Source: Rhodospirillales bacterium (GTDB taxonomy: Bacteria; Pseudomonadota; Alphaproteobacteria; Rhodospirillales; 2-02-FULL-58-16). From it: a stretch of 13,855 nt of DNA. Shown here one piece after another: positions 6,883 through 13,855 of this stretch. The first letter of the stretch is position 1. The number at the start of each line of letters is the position of its first letter. The notes beneath the pieces are model-generated. The model was given only the letters and a program-made list of their open reading frames with translations. It was not told where the DNA came from and made no database searches. The stretch lies in contig JAJFIG010000471.1 of NCBI GenBank assembly GCA_021775195.1, positions 1 to 13,855 of the forward strand, written 5' to 3'. The translations under genes and the position numbers were made by a program.

Positions 6883-7191
6883 TTGGCCGATCTCTACGAT
6901 TATTGCGCTCACCGTGCCGTTCGCCTGCTGGGAGGACTCTTCCGGCGGGCGCAACAGGTGCGTCTGGACGTGGCCGACTGCCGGGCAAAATATTCAGCGG
7001 TCGGTCTATTGCTTGAAAAATGCGTCCGGTCCCTGGAACGTTTCGAGTCGCAACTGCAGACCCATCAATTGTCTTGCGAAAAGGCTCTAAAATATAACGA
7101 GGAATGCCGGCGGGTCCTTGAGCAGGATGATCTTGACGCGCTGGTCGAATACCGGGGCAGGCTGGCGGACGCGCTCCGCGACCGCTCGTAA
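6883..7191 (+). CDS. small helical/coiled-coil protein, unrecognised
   Basis: A 102-residue open frame starting with TTG 6883; there is no in-frame ATG. The sequence is rich in Arg, Leu, Glu and Ala and should be almost wholly alpha-helical. Heptad-like spacing from about residue 40 to 95 (LLLEKCVRSLERFESQLQTH, then CEKALKYNEECRRVLEQ) suggests a coiled coil. Four cysteines (8, 33, and those in LEKC and SCEK) precede a fifth in EEC. No ribosome site is evident. The composition looks protein-like, but the uncommon start and missing ribosome site leave doubt. The true start could be a downstream TTG. No family recognised. Confidence 0.45.
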   Translation: MADLYDYCAHRAVRLLGGLFRRAQQVRLDVADCRAKYSAVGLLLEKCVRSLERFESQLQTHQLSCEKALKYNEECRRVLEQDDLDALVEYRGRLADALRDRS

Positions 7192-7293
7192 ACGCACGAC
7201 GTAAAGAGAATCGGGAAAACAACATTCGCTTTCGAGCGCATACATCGCGCGAACTTTTCCAAAATATGACTCTTCCTTGACTTCGGCTCGATC

Positions 7294-7321
7294 CCCTCGA
7301 CTGAGGGTGGACCGAAGGTCC
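7294..7321 (+). promoter_or_regulatory. two small tandem hairpins before the lipoprotein gene
   Basis: CCCTC-GACT-GAGGG (7294-7307) and GGACC-GAA-GGTCC (7309-7321) are two perfect 5-bp hairpins, one base apart. They end 10 nt before the first possible ATG (7332). They could affect translation start of the lipoprotein/recQ transcript. The rest of the gap 7192-7293 shows nothing firm. Confidence 0.35.
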
Positions 7322-7331
7322 GGGACGGGGC

Positions 7332-7955
7332 ATGCTGGGGCGCATGAGTTTCCTTGTTGCCGCGCCTGCCAAGAACTACATCAAAGGATTGGTCGCCGGA
7401 CTGGTGCTGGTCCTGGTGCTCGGAGCCTGCGTGCCCGAGGCCGTCCATCCGCTGGCGGACATCGAGGACGCCAAGGCGGACCCACGCCTGACGGGGGCGT
7501 GGTTCGCCCACATCGACGGCGAGGACGTCCACGCCCACTTCGTGCCCCAGTCCGACGGGTGGACGGCGATTGTCACCGTCTCCTACCGGAAATCCGGAGA
7601 TAGCGGCGAGTGGATCGTGTTCCGCATGGTGCCGGCGCGGATCGGCAACGCCGATTACATGAGCGTCCAGTTCGTCGCCCAGGATGGTGAACCGGAGAAG
7701 CAGAAGACCTACTTCCCGGTCCGCTACCGCCTGTCGGCGGACGGAGTCTTGATCGTTTCGCGGATGTCGGACGAGACGGCGATGGCGGCCATCGAGGCGG
7801 GGCTGCCGGGCTCGGTCAAGAAGGGCAAGTGGATCAACACCACCGTGGTCACGGCGACCACCGCCCAGTGGGCCGAATTTCTCAAGGATTCCAATCCGGA
7901 CCGACTGTTCCCGGTCGAGATCGGCGGGTTCCGGCGCCCACCGCCGCCGCGTTGA
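7332..7955 (+). CDS. putative lipoprotein, unrecognised
   Basis: A 207-residue protein with a signal peptide: basic N-terminus (KNYIKG), hydrophobic stretch (LVAGLVLVLVL) and lipobox LGAC with the lipidated Cys at 33. It should be anchored in the outer or inner membrane facing the periplasm. The mature part has many short predicted beta strands (GAWFAHIDG, WTAIVTVSYR, KTYFPVRYRL) and ends in a Pro/Arg-rich tail (FRRPPPPR), a compact beta-rich domain with no motif I recognise. ATG 7344 is an equally good start and gives a more usual signal length (Cys29). The recQ gene follows 10 nt after the stop, so they are probably co-transcribed, although no functional link is apparent. Confidence 0.8.
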   Translation: MLGRMSFLVAAPAKNYIKGLVAGLVLVLVLGACVPEAVHPLADIEDAKADPRLTGAWFAHIDGEDVHAHFVPQSDGWTAIVTVSYRKSGDSGEWIVFRMVPARIGNADYMSVQFVAQDGEPEKQKTYFPVRYRLSADGVLIVSRMSDETAMAAIEAGLPGSVKKGKWINTTVVTATTAQWAEFLKDSNPDRLFPVEIGGFRRPPPPR

Positions 7956-7965
7956 CGGCGACCCG

Positions 7966-9813
7966 ATGCCGCCAGTCGACGCCAAGCATGAGGCCAAACG
8001 CCGGGTCCTGAAGGAGGTCTTCGGCTTCGACGCCTTCCGGCCCGGGCAGGAGGGCGCGGTCGATGCCCTGCTGGACGGGAAAAGCGTGCTCACGGTGATG
8101 CCGACGGGGTCGGGGAAGTCGCTCTGCTTCCAGGTGCCGTCGCTGGTGATGGGGGGCCTCACTGTCGTGGTCTCGCCCCTGGTTGCCCTGATGCACGATC
8201 AGGTGGCGGCACTCAGGCTCGCCGGGGTCGCCGCCGACACCATCAACTCGTCCAAGGACAGGGCCGAGAACGTCGCCGCCTGGCGGCGGGCCCAGGCCGG
8301 GGAGACCCGGCTTCTCTACATGGCGCCGGAACGGCTGATGACCGAGCGCATGCTGGCGGCGCTGGGCCGCCTCGACGTGCGCCTCATCGCCGTCGACGAA
8401 GCCCATTGCATCTCCCAGTGGGGGCCGTCGTTCCGACCCGAGTACGAGACCCTGGCCCGGCTCGGGGATTTCTTCCCCGGGGTGCCGGTGGCGGCGCTGA
8501 CGGCGACGGCGGATGAGGTCACACGCAAGGATATCGTGGCGCAGTTGTTCAAGGGCCGGGCCGAAACCTTCGTCCTCGGTTTCGACAGGCCCAACATCCG
8601 GCTCTCGGTGGAGGTCAAGCGTGATTCCAGCCGGCAGCTCCTGTCCTTCATTGCCGGGCATGCCGGAGAGAGCGGAATCGTCTACTGCCTGTCGCGGAAG
8701 AAGACGGAGAAGACGGCGGACCTGTTGGTCGACAACGGGGTCCGGGCGCTTCCCTATCACGCCGGCATGGACAAGGCGGAACGGGACGCCAACCAGAACC
8801 AGTTCATGACCGAACCCGGCACCGTGATGGTGGCGACCATCGCCTTCGGCATGGGTATCGACAAGGCCGACCTGCGTTTTATCTTCCACGCCGACCTGCC
8901 GGGCAGCGTCGAGGCCTATTACCAGGAACTGGGCCGGGGCGGGCGCGACGGCCAGCCGGCGGTCGCGCATATGCTCTACGGGCTCGACGACATCCGCATG
9001 CGCCGTGTGTTCATCGAGCAGGAGGACGCCGGCGACGAGCGCAAGCGCCGCGAACACAAACGCCTGGACGCCCTTGTCGCTTACTGCGAATCGCCGGCCT
9101 GCCGGCGCCGGGCTCTGCTCGACTATTTCGGCGAGCGGATCGATGCCTGCGGCAACTGCGACGTCTGCCTGGATCCCGTCGACGTGGCCGACGGCACCGC
9201 CGAGGGGAACCAGATTCTGGAAACCGTGCAACGTACCGGGCAACGCTTCGGCGCCGCCCACATCATCGATGTGCTCAGGGGGACGTTGACGGAAAAGGCC
9301 GCCAACTTCGGCCATGACCGCCTGCTCACCTTCGGCGTTGGCGCCGACAGCAAGAAACAGGAATGGCATTCGCTGATCCGCCAGATGGTGGCGGCCGGGT
9401 TCCTCAACATCGATATCCAGGGCTACGGCGGCCTGGGAATCACCGAGAAGGGCGGTGCCCTGATGCGGGGCGAGGAGACCTTCCAGTACCGGAAGGATGC
9501 GCTACGCCGGGTCACCTCCGGCGGGAGAAAATCCAAGGGCCGGGCGCCGGCCCCCGACTTGAGTGACGGCGAATCGGTACTGCTGGGGCGGCTCAAGGAA
9601 TTGCGCCTGAGCCTGGCCAGGGAACGGGGCGTGCCCGCTTACATCATCTTTTCCGACCGCTCCCTGGTCGACATGGCACGGCGAAATCCCCGGACAGTCG
9701 ACGAATTCGCCGAGGTCAACGGCGTCGGCGAAACCAAGCTGAGAGAGTTCGCCGAGCCGTTTCTGGATGCCATCGGCGGATCGCGCTCTCGCTCTATGAG
9801 AAACGGTTCATGA
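7966..9813 (+). CDS. recQ: ATP-dependent DNA helicase RecQ
   Basis: A 615-residue 3'-5' DNA helicase of the RecQ family, acting in recombination repair and restart of stalled forks. It has Walker A PTGSGKS (Lys51), DEAH at 144-147 within the RecQ signature DEAHCISQWG, and FRPEY after it. The second RecA-like domain has GIVYCLSRK, ATIAFGMGIDK and the arginine-finger region QELGRGGRDG. The RecQ C-terminal zinc site is complete: Cys379, Cys395, Cys398, Cys401. A winged helix and a C-terminal HRDC domain (about 533-605, ending in NGVGETKLREFAEPF) complete the classical bacterial layout. Length is normal. The ATG at 7966 has only a weak ribosome site and lies 10 nt after the lipoprotein stop, suggesting translational coupling. 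Confidence 0.96.
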   Translation: MPPVDAKHEAKRRVLKEVFGFDAFRPGQEGAVDALLDGKSVLTVMPTGSGKSLCFQVPSLVMGGLTVVVSPLVALMHDQVAALRLAGVAADTINSSKDRAENVAAWRRAQAGETRLLYMAPERLMTERMLAALGRLDVRLIAVDEAHCISQWGPSFRPEYETLARLGDFFPGVPVAALTATADEVTRKDIVAQLFKGRAETFVLGFDRPNIRLSVEVKRDSSRQLLSFIAGHAGESGIVYCLSRKKTEKTADLLVDNGVRALPYHAGMDKAERDANQNQFMTEPGTVMVATIAFGMGIDKADLRFIFHADLPGSVEAYYQELGRGGRDGQPAVAHMLYGLDDIRMRRVFIEQEDAGDERKRREHKRLDALVAYCESPACRRRALLDYFGERIDACGNCDVCLDPVDVADGTAEGNQILETVQRTGQRFGAAHIIDVLRGTLTEKAANFGHDRLLTFGVGADSKKQEWHSLIRQMVAAGFLNIDIQGYGGLGITEKGGALMRGEETFQYRKDALRRVTSGGRKSKGRAPAPDLSDGESVLLGRLKELRLSLARERGVPAYIIFSDRSLVDMARRNPRTVDEFAEVNGVGETKLREFAEPFLDAIGGSRSRSMRNGS

Positions 9814-9833
9814 ATTGCATGAAAATGATTCGT

Positions 9834-9863
9834 TTGACCGTCCGTGGGGGCGCTGGCTCTACT
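9834..9863 (+). promoter_or_regulatory. candidate sigma-70 promoter for the hydroxyacid dehydrogenase
   Basis: TTGACC (9834-9839, five of six matches to TTGACA) and TCTACT (9858-9863, four of six to TATAAT) are separated by 18 bp. Transcription would start near 9870, leaving a leader of about 115 nt. Placement just after recQ fits the start of a new transcription unit. Confidence 0.4.
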
Positions 9864-9889
9864 GTCCATCCAATATGCCGCGAAAGGCG

Positions 9890-9949
9890 ATGAACGTGAA
9901 TGCGCTGGTCGAGGGCCAGCCTTCGAGACGATATATCAACGCCTTTTGA
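9890..9949 (+). CDS. possible leader peptide, 19 codons
   Basis: ATG at 9890 opens a 19-codon frame (MNVNALVEGQPSRRYINAF) ending in TGA at 9947-9949, with AAAGG just upstream. It lies in the leader between the candidate promoter and the dehydrogenase gene. Such short frames arise often by chance; there is no repeated regulatory codon as in classical attenuators. Confidence 0.2.
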   Translation: MNVNALVEGQPSRRYINAF

Positions 9950-9986
9950 CGCAGGGTTTTTCATTTCCAAAAGGGGGCAAAGTGCT

Positions 9987-10943
9987 ATGCCGGCGCTGAA
10001 AGTTTCATTGGTTACCAACGCAAAAGAAGAAACCGCGGCCTTTACCGAGGGCGTTTTCCCGTCGGGGTGCGAGGTCCTGTTCCAGACCGAAGACGAACTG
10101 CGGGCGGGGATCGCCGATATCGACATCATGGTCCCGGGCCACATCACCGTCGACGGCGATCTCATCCGCCAAGGAAGCAAGCTCAAGCTCATCCATGCGG
10201 GTACCGGCTACAACAATGTCGACCTGGATGCGGCCAACGCCAACGGCACCTACGTTGCCGTCACGCCCAACGTCGCCGCCCAGTCGGTGGCGGAATTGGT
10301 GTTCTCGTCCCTGGCGGCGCTCAAGAACCAAATCCGCCACTGGGACAACGTGCTGAAGAACGGCGGCTGGAAAAGCAGCGACTTCATCGGCGTTCCCGAG
10401 TTCAAGGGCAAGACACTGGGCGTCGTCGGCTACGGCAACATCGGCAAGTGCGCCGGCGCCATCGGCCGGGGCTTCGGCATGACGGTCATCGCCCACGACC
10501 CCTATTGCAAGGATACCGGCGATGGCACCCAACTGGTCGATCTGGACGACCTGCTGGTGCAAGCCGACTTCATCACGCTGCACGTCCTGCTGACGGCCGA
10601 GACCAAGGGGCTGATCAGCACCAAGCAGTTCGAGATGATGAAGGATACAGCCTTCCTGGCCAATGCCTGCCGCGGGCCGGTGGTCGACGAGGCCGCTCTG
10701 GCCGTGGCCCTCAAGTCCGGCCAGATCGGCGGCGCCAGCATCGACGTATACGAGAAGGAACCACTGGCTGCCGACAGCGAGTTGCGTAACCTGGATAACG
10801 CCATGCTGACACCGCATATCGCCTATTGCTCCGACGAGGCGTTGCTCGGGCGCTATGCCTTCTTCGCCGACAACTGCCAGAAGATTATTGACGGCGAAGT
10901 TCCCAACATGGCAGTGAACGCGGACGCGGTCAGCAAGGGATAA
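9987..10943 (+). CDS. D-isomer-specific 2-hydroxyacid dehydrogenase
   Basis: A 318-residue NAD(P)-dependent oxidoreductase that interconverts a 2-hydroxyacid and the 2-oxoacid. The nucleotide-binding fold carries GYGNIG at 148-153. The catalytic triad is Arg229 (in NACRGPVVDE), Glu258 (in YEKEP) and His277 (in LTPHIA). The substrate-binding N-terminal half has HAGTGYNNVD and TPNVAAQSVAE, typical of the family. ATG 9987 is chosen because AAGGGGGC lies about 10 nt upstream and the Rossmann-like N-terminus starts there; the frame is open back to 9900. Length fits glycerate, glyoxylate/hydroxypyruvate and similar dehydrogenases, but not the longer PGDH with ACT domain. The substrate is unknown; glyoxylate or hydroxypyruvate would suit the neighbouring carbon-metabolism genes. 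Confidence 0.92.
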   Translation: MPALKVSLVTNAKEETAAFTEGVFPSGCEVLFQTEDELRAGIADIDIMVPGHITVDGDLIRQGSKLKLIHAGTGYNNVDLDAANANGTYVAVTPNVAAQSVAELVFSSLAALKNQIRHWDNVLKNGGWKSSDFIGVPEFKGKTLGVVGYGNIGKCAGAIGRGFGMTVIAHDPYCKDTGDGTQLVDLDDLLVQADFITLHVLLTAETKGLISTKQFEMMKDTAFLANACRGPVVDEAALAVALKSGQIGGASIDVYEKEPLAADSELRNLDNAMLTPHIAYCSDEALLGRYAFFADNCQKIIDGEVPNMAVNADAVSKG

Positions 10944-10955
10944 ACTAGGCCGCGG

Positions 10956-11071
10956 TGGTCCCGGAGTCTTTAGTCAGAAGAAACGGGACCAGTTCTCGAA
11001 CCGCTACTTCATACCAAGGCCGGAATTCGCCAGTCCCGGTCGCCACCCAAAGAGGCGGCGATCGGGACTGG
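10956..11071 (+). promoter_or_regulatory. structured leader before transketolase
   Basis: The 208-nt gap between the dehydrogenase and transketolase contains two hairpins. One pairs TGGTCCCG (10956-10963) with CGGGACCA (10984-10991). The other is a 15-bp stem with one G-U pair, arms 11030-11044 and 11057-11071, with a 12-nt loop. The cores GTCCCG and CGGGAC each occur twice, so arms 2 and 3, or 1 and 4, could pair instead. It may be a terminator for the upstream gene, an attenuator for tkt or a dispersed repeat. There is no T-tract. Confidence 0.45.
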
Positions 11072-11140
11072 ACTTTCGCTTCGGGTTCGGGGAAAACGGA
11101 CTTGCGGCTGCATGACGGGGGGCCGCTACCAAAAAAATCG

Positions 11141-11146
11141 AGGAGG
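11141..11146 (+). promoter_or_regulatory. strong ribosome binding site of transketolase
   Basis: AGGAGG, a perfect Shine-Dalgarno sequence, lies 5 nt before ATG 11152 and fixes the transketolase start. It is the best ribosome site in the window, consistent with high expression. Confidence 0.85.
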
Positions 11147-11151
11147 TCACG

Positions 11152-13173
11152 ATGACGGTCGAAAGCTTGACGGAAAACAAAACGGCCACGGGAAGTGGCG
11201 TCAGCCACGGCGACATGGCCAACGCTATCCGGTTCCTATCGGCCGACGCCGTGCAGAAAGCCAACTCGGGCCATCCCGGCATGCCCATGGGCGCCGCGGA
11301 CATGGCAACGGTGCTGTTCACCCGGTTTTTGAAATTCGATCCGGCACGGCCCGACTGGGCCGACCGCGACCGCTTCGTGCTATCGGCGGGGCATGGCTCG
11401 ATGCTGCTCTACTCGGTGCTGTATCTCACCGGGTACGCCGACATGACCATGGACGAGATCAAGAACTTCCGCCAACTGGGGGCACGGACCGCCGGCCACC
11501 CCGAATATGGCCACGCACAGGGGATCGAGACCACGACGGGGCCGCTGGGCCAGGGCCTGACCACGGCTGTGGGCATGGCGCTGGCGGAACGCATGCTCAA
11601 TCAGCGCTACGGCGATGATGTCGTCGATCACCATACCTACGTCATTGCCGGCGACGGCTGCCTGATGGAGGGCATCAGCCACGAGGCCATTTCGACCGCC
11701 GGCAGCCTCGGCCTTTCCAAGCTCATCGTCCTCTTCGACGACAACGACATCTGCATCGACGGGCCCACCGACATGACCGTCCGCGACGATCAGCCGGCCC
11801 GGTTCGCGGCCAGCGGCTGGCATGTCCAGTCCGTCGACGGCCACGATGGGGAAGCGCTGGCCGAGGCCATTGCCGCGGCCAAGGCCAACGACAAGCCGTC
11901 GATGATCGCCTGCAAGACGGTGATCGGTTACGGCACGCCGACCAAGGCGGGAACGTCATCAACCCATGGCTCACCCCTGGGCGACGACGAGATCGCCGGC
12001 GCGCGGGAGAAACTGGGTTGGCCTCACGGCCCCTTCGTCGTTCCCGACGACGTGCTCGGTGCCTGGCGCGCCGCGGGTGGCCGCGGGGCCGAGGCGCGGG
12101 AGGCCTGGGAAGGCCGACTTTCGGCCCTCGATGCCGGGCGCCGTGCCGAATTTGAACGGGGCGTGGCAGGGGGGCTGCCCGACGGCTGGGAAGGGGCACT
12201 GAACGCCCACAAGGCCAAATGTTCGGAGGAGAAGCCCGGTTGGGCGACCCGAAAGGCCTCGGGCGAGGCCCTGACTGTGCTGACGGGCGTGATCCCTGAA
12301 CTTGTCGGCGGCTCCGCCGACCTGACCGGATCGGTCAATACCAAGACGCCAACCACCACACCGGTAAGCCGTGACGATTTCTCGGGTTCCTACATCCATT
12401 ACGGGGTCCGCGAGCACGGCATGGGGGCGATCATGAACGGGATGGCGCTGCACGGCGGGTTCATCCCCTACGGCGGCACCTTCCTGGTCTTCGCAGACTA
12501 CATGAAGGGGGCGATCCGGCTGTCGGCGCTGATGAAACAGCGGGTGGTCTACGTGCTGACCCACGACTCCATCGGCCTCGGCGAGGACGGACCCACCCAC
12601 CAGGCGGTGGAGACGGTGGCGACCCTGAGGGCGACTCCCAACTTCAACGTCTTCAGGCCCTGTGATGCGGTCGAGGCGGCGGAGTGCTGGGCCCTGGCCC
12701 TGACCAACACCGACACGCCGTCGGGCATGGTACTGAGCCGCCAGGGTGTGCCGACGGTGCGTACCGAACACACGGACGAGAACCTCTCGGCCCGGGGCGG
12801 CTACGTGCTGGCCGAGGCAGAGGGCGGGGATCGCGCGGTGACCCTTTTCGCCACCGGTTCCGAGGTCGCGGTGGCGTTGGCGGCGCGGGATGTACTTCAG
12901 GGCGAGGGGACGCCGACGGCGGTGGTCTCGATGCCCTGCTGGGAACTGTTCGATGCCCAGGATGAAGCCTACCGCAAGACGGTGCTGGGGCCGGCGTCGG
13001 TCCGGGTCGCCGTCGAAGCGGCGATACGCATGGGCTGGGATGCCTATATCCGGCCCCACGGCGGCTTCGTCGGCATGGGCGGCTTCGGTGCCTCGGCGCC
13101 GGCTGAACAATTGTTCGAACATTTCGGCATCACCGCTGAAAAGGTGGTGGAGGCAGTGAAGGCGCGCCTGTAA
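11152..13173 (+). CDS. tkt: transketolase
   Basis: A 673-residue thiamine-diphosphate enzyme that moves two-carbon ketol units between sugar phosphates in the pentose-phosphate and Calvin pathways. The substrate motif GHGSMLLY (His81), GPLGQG, the thiamine diphosphate/metal motif GDG (167-169) through Asn198 in FDDND, the catalytic Glu421 in [10 protein letters not shown], and [15 protein letters not shown] are all present. The C-terminal domain ends normally with [19 protein letters not shown]. Length is within a few residues of E. coli TktA, so it is complete. Class II aldolase follows after 86 nt, a pairing seen in central carbon and cbb clusters. It could serve the Calvin cycle (cbbT) or the pentose-phosphate pathway; nothing here decides. 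Confidence 0.97.
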   Translation: MTVESLTENKTATGSGVSHGDMANAIRFLSADAVQKANSGHPGMPMGAADMATVLFTRFLKFDPARPDWADRDRFVLSAGHGSMLLYSVLYLTGYADMTMDEIKNFRQLGARTAGHPEYGHAQGIETTTGPLGQGLTTAVGMALAERMLNQRYGDDVVDHHTYVIAGDGCLMEGISHEAISTAGSLGLSKLIVLFDDNDICIDGPTDMTVRDDQPARFAASGWHVQSVDGHDGEALAEAIAAAKANDKPSMIACKTVIGYGTPTKAGTSSTHGSPLGDDEIAGAREKLGWPHGPFVVPDDVLGAWRAAGGRGAEAREAWEGRLSALDAGRRAEFERGVAGGLPDGWEGALNAHKAKCSEEKPGWATRKASGEALTVLTGVIPELVGGSADLTGSVNTKTPTTTPVSRDDFSGSYIHYGVREHGMGAIMNGMALHGGFIPYGGTFLVFADYMKGAIRLSALMKQRVVYVLTHDSIGLGEDGPTHQAVETVATLRATPNFNVFRPCDAVEAAECWALALTNTDTPSGMVLSRQGVPTVRTEHTDENLSARGGYVLAEAEGGDRAVTLFATGSEVAVALAARDVLQGEGTPTAVVSMPCWELFDAQDEAYRKTVLGPASVRVAVEAAIRMGWDAYIRPHGGFVGMGGFGASAPAEQLFEHFGITAEKVVEAVKARL

Positions 13174-13203
13174 ATTGGGCGCATAGTAACCATATAGGTG
13201 TGG

Positions 13204-13228
13204 GGGCCGGACCGGGCGGGTCCGGCCC
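13204..13228 (+). terminator. strong hairpin between tkt and fba
   Basis: GGGCCGGACC (13204-13213) pairs perfectly with GGTCCGGCCC (13219-13228) around a 5-nt loop. The downstream bases are CATATTT, not a full T-tract. It could partly terminate transcription after tkt or stabilise the processed tkt mRNA while allowing read-through into the aldolase. Confidence 0.55.
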
Positions 13229-13259
13229 GCCCATATTTCAGGCACGGAGGATTGCAACA

Positions 13260-13855
13260 ATGGCGCTGGTTTCACTTCGGCAGCTTCTCGATCACGGGGC
13301 CGAGAACGACTACGGCATGCCGGCCTTCAACATCAACAACATGGAACAGATGCTGGCGATTATGACGGCGGCTGAAAAGACCGACAGCCCGGTGATCATG
13401 CAGGCCAGCCGCGGAGCCCGCAATTACGCCAACGACACGGTGCTTCGCCACCTGATCATGGCCGCCGCCGAAATGTACCCGGACATCCCCATCTGCATGC
13501 ACCAAGATCATGGCAACAACGCCCAGACCTGCATGTCGGCGATCGCCAACGGCTTTTCGTCGGTGATGATGGATGGTTCCCTTGAGGAAGACGCCAAGAC
13601 CCCGGCGTCCTACGAATACAACGTCGACATCACCCGCAACGTCACCAACATGGCGCACATGGTCGGCGTTTCCGTCGAGGGAGAGCTCGGATGTCTCGGC
13701 TCGCTCGAGACCGGCGAGGGCGACAAGGAGGACGGCCACGGCTTCGAGGGCAAGCTCGACAAGGACATGCTGGTCACCGACCCCGACGAGGCGGCGGACT
13801 TCGTCAAGAAGACAAAATGCGATGCCCTCGCGGTCGCCATCGGCACCTCCCACGG
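13260..13855 (+). CDS. fba: class II fructose-bisphosphate aldolase, 5' part
   Basis: The first 198 codons of a zinc-dependent class II aldolase, which joins dihydroxyacetone phosphate and glyceraldehyde-3-phosphate to fructose-1,6-bisphosphate (and sedoheptulose bisphosphate in Calvin-type enzymes). [21 protein letters not shown] and the active-site CMHQDHGNN are present: Asp83 is the catalytic acid/base and His84 a zinc ligand. [17 protein letters not shown] and AIGTSH follow, with His198 probably the next zinc ligand, where the window ends. The family is about 350 residues, so roughly 45% is missing. ATG 13260 has CGGAGG 9 nt upstream. The long GEGD/EDGHG insert resembles the Calvin-cycle subtype (CbbA), which is an impression rather than proof. 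Confidence 0.94.
   Translation, partial: MALVSLRQLLDHGAENDYGMPAFNINNMEQMLAIMTAAEKTDSPVIMQASRGARNYANDTVLRHLIMAAAEMYPDIPICMHQDHGNNAQTCMSAIANGFSSVMMDGSLEEDAKTPASYEYNVDITRNVTNMAHMVGVSVEGELGCLGSLETGEGDKEDGHGFEGKLDKDMLVTDPDEAADFVKKTKCDALAVAIGTSH

Noticed and set aside
9814..9835. Fur-box-like ATGAAAATGATTCG after recQ
   Set aside because: Only a partial, non-symmetric match, and the downstream genes have no iron link.
10945..11208. Antisense open frame across the transketolase leader (87 codons)
   Set aside because: The translation looks somewhat protein-like, but it has no recognised motif, overlaps the tkt start and spans the hairpins. RNA structure or a repeat explains the region better; a homologue search could reopen it.

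Overview
The window is GC-rich, and every gene I can support lies on the + strand. Gene content (an Aer-type PAS protein with a methyl-accepting chemotaxis protein (MCP), class II aldolase next to transketolase, an MmgE/PrpD protein with an acyl-CoA dehydrogenase) and GC-rich third codon positions suggest a motile alphaproteobacterium, perhaps of the Rhodospirillales type. That placement is an inference from gene style; no rRNA or other phylogenetic marker is present. I see no tRNA, rRNA, CRISPR array, transposase or integrase.

Region 1 (1-3058) is a tight catabolic run. It holds the tail of an unseen upstream gene, an acyl-CoA dehydrogenase, an MmgE/PrpD-family protein and a small three-helix membrane protein with a TTG start. 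The spacings (24 and 5 nt) suggest one transcript. Substrates cannot be read from sequence.

Region 2 (about 3100-6370) is a signalling block. An orphan response regulator (REC-PAS-LuxR helix-turn-helix) is followed by a 211-nt intergenic region rich in symmetric repeats, then a soluble PAS protein and an MCP. The PAS protein lines up without gaps with the N-terminal PAS domain of E. coli Aer, as I recall that sequence. The MCP has the rest of an Aer: membrane hairpin, HAMP, signalling domain. The two genes overlap by 23 nt in different frames, with a TC repeat inside the overlap. This split Aer arrangement is the most interesting item in the window.

Region 3 (6371-7331) has low coding density. 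It holds two small unrecognised genes (one with four symmetrically spaced cysteines) and several stem-loops.

Region 4 (7332-9813) encodes an unrecognised lipoprotein 10 nt upstream of a full RecQ helicase. Region 5 (9814-13855) encodes a D-2-hydroxyacid dehydrogenase, transketolase and the first half of a class II fructose-bisphosphate aldolase. The last two belong to the pentose-phosphate/Calvin/gluconeogenic carbon network. The 208-nt leader before transketolase contains four mutually complementary arms that could form alternative hairpins.
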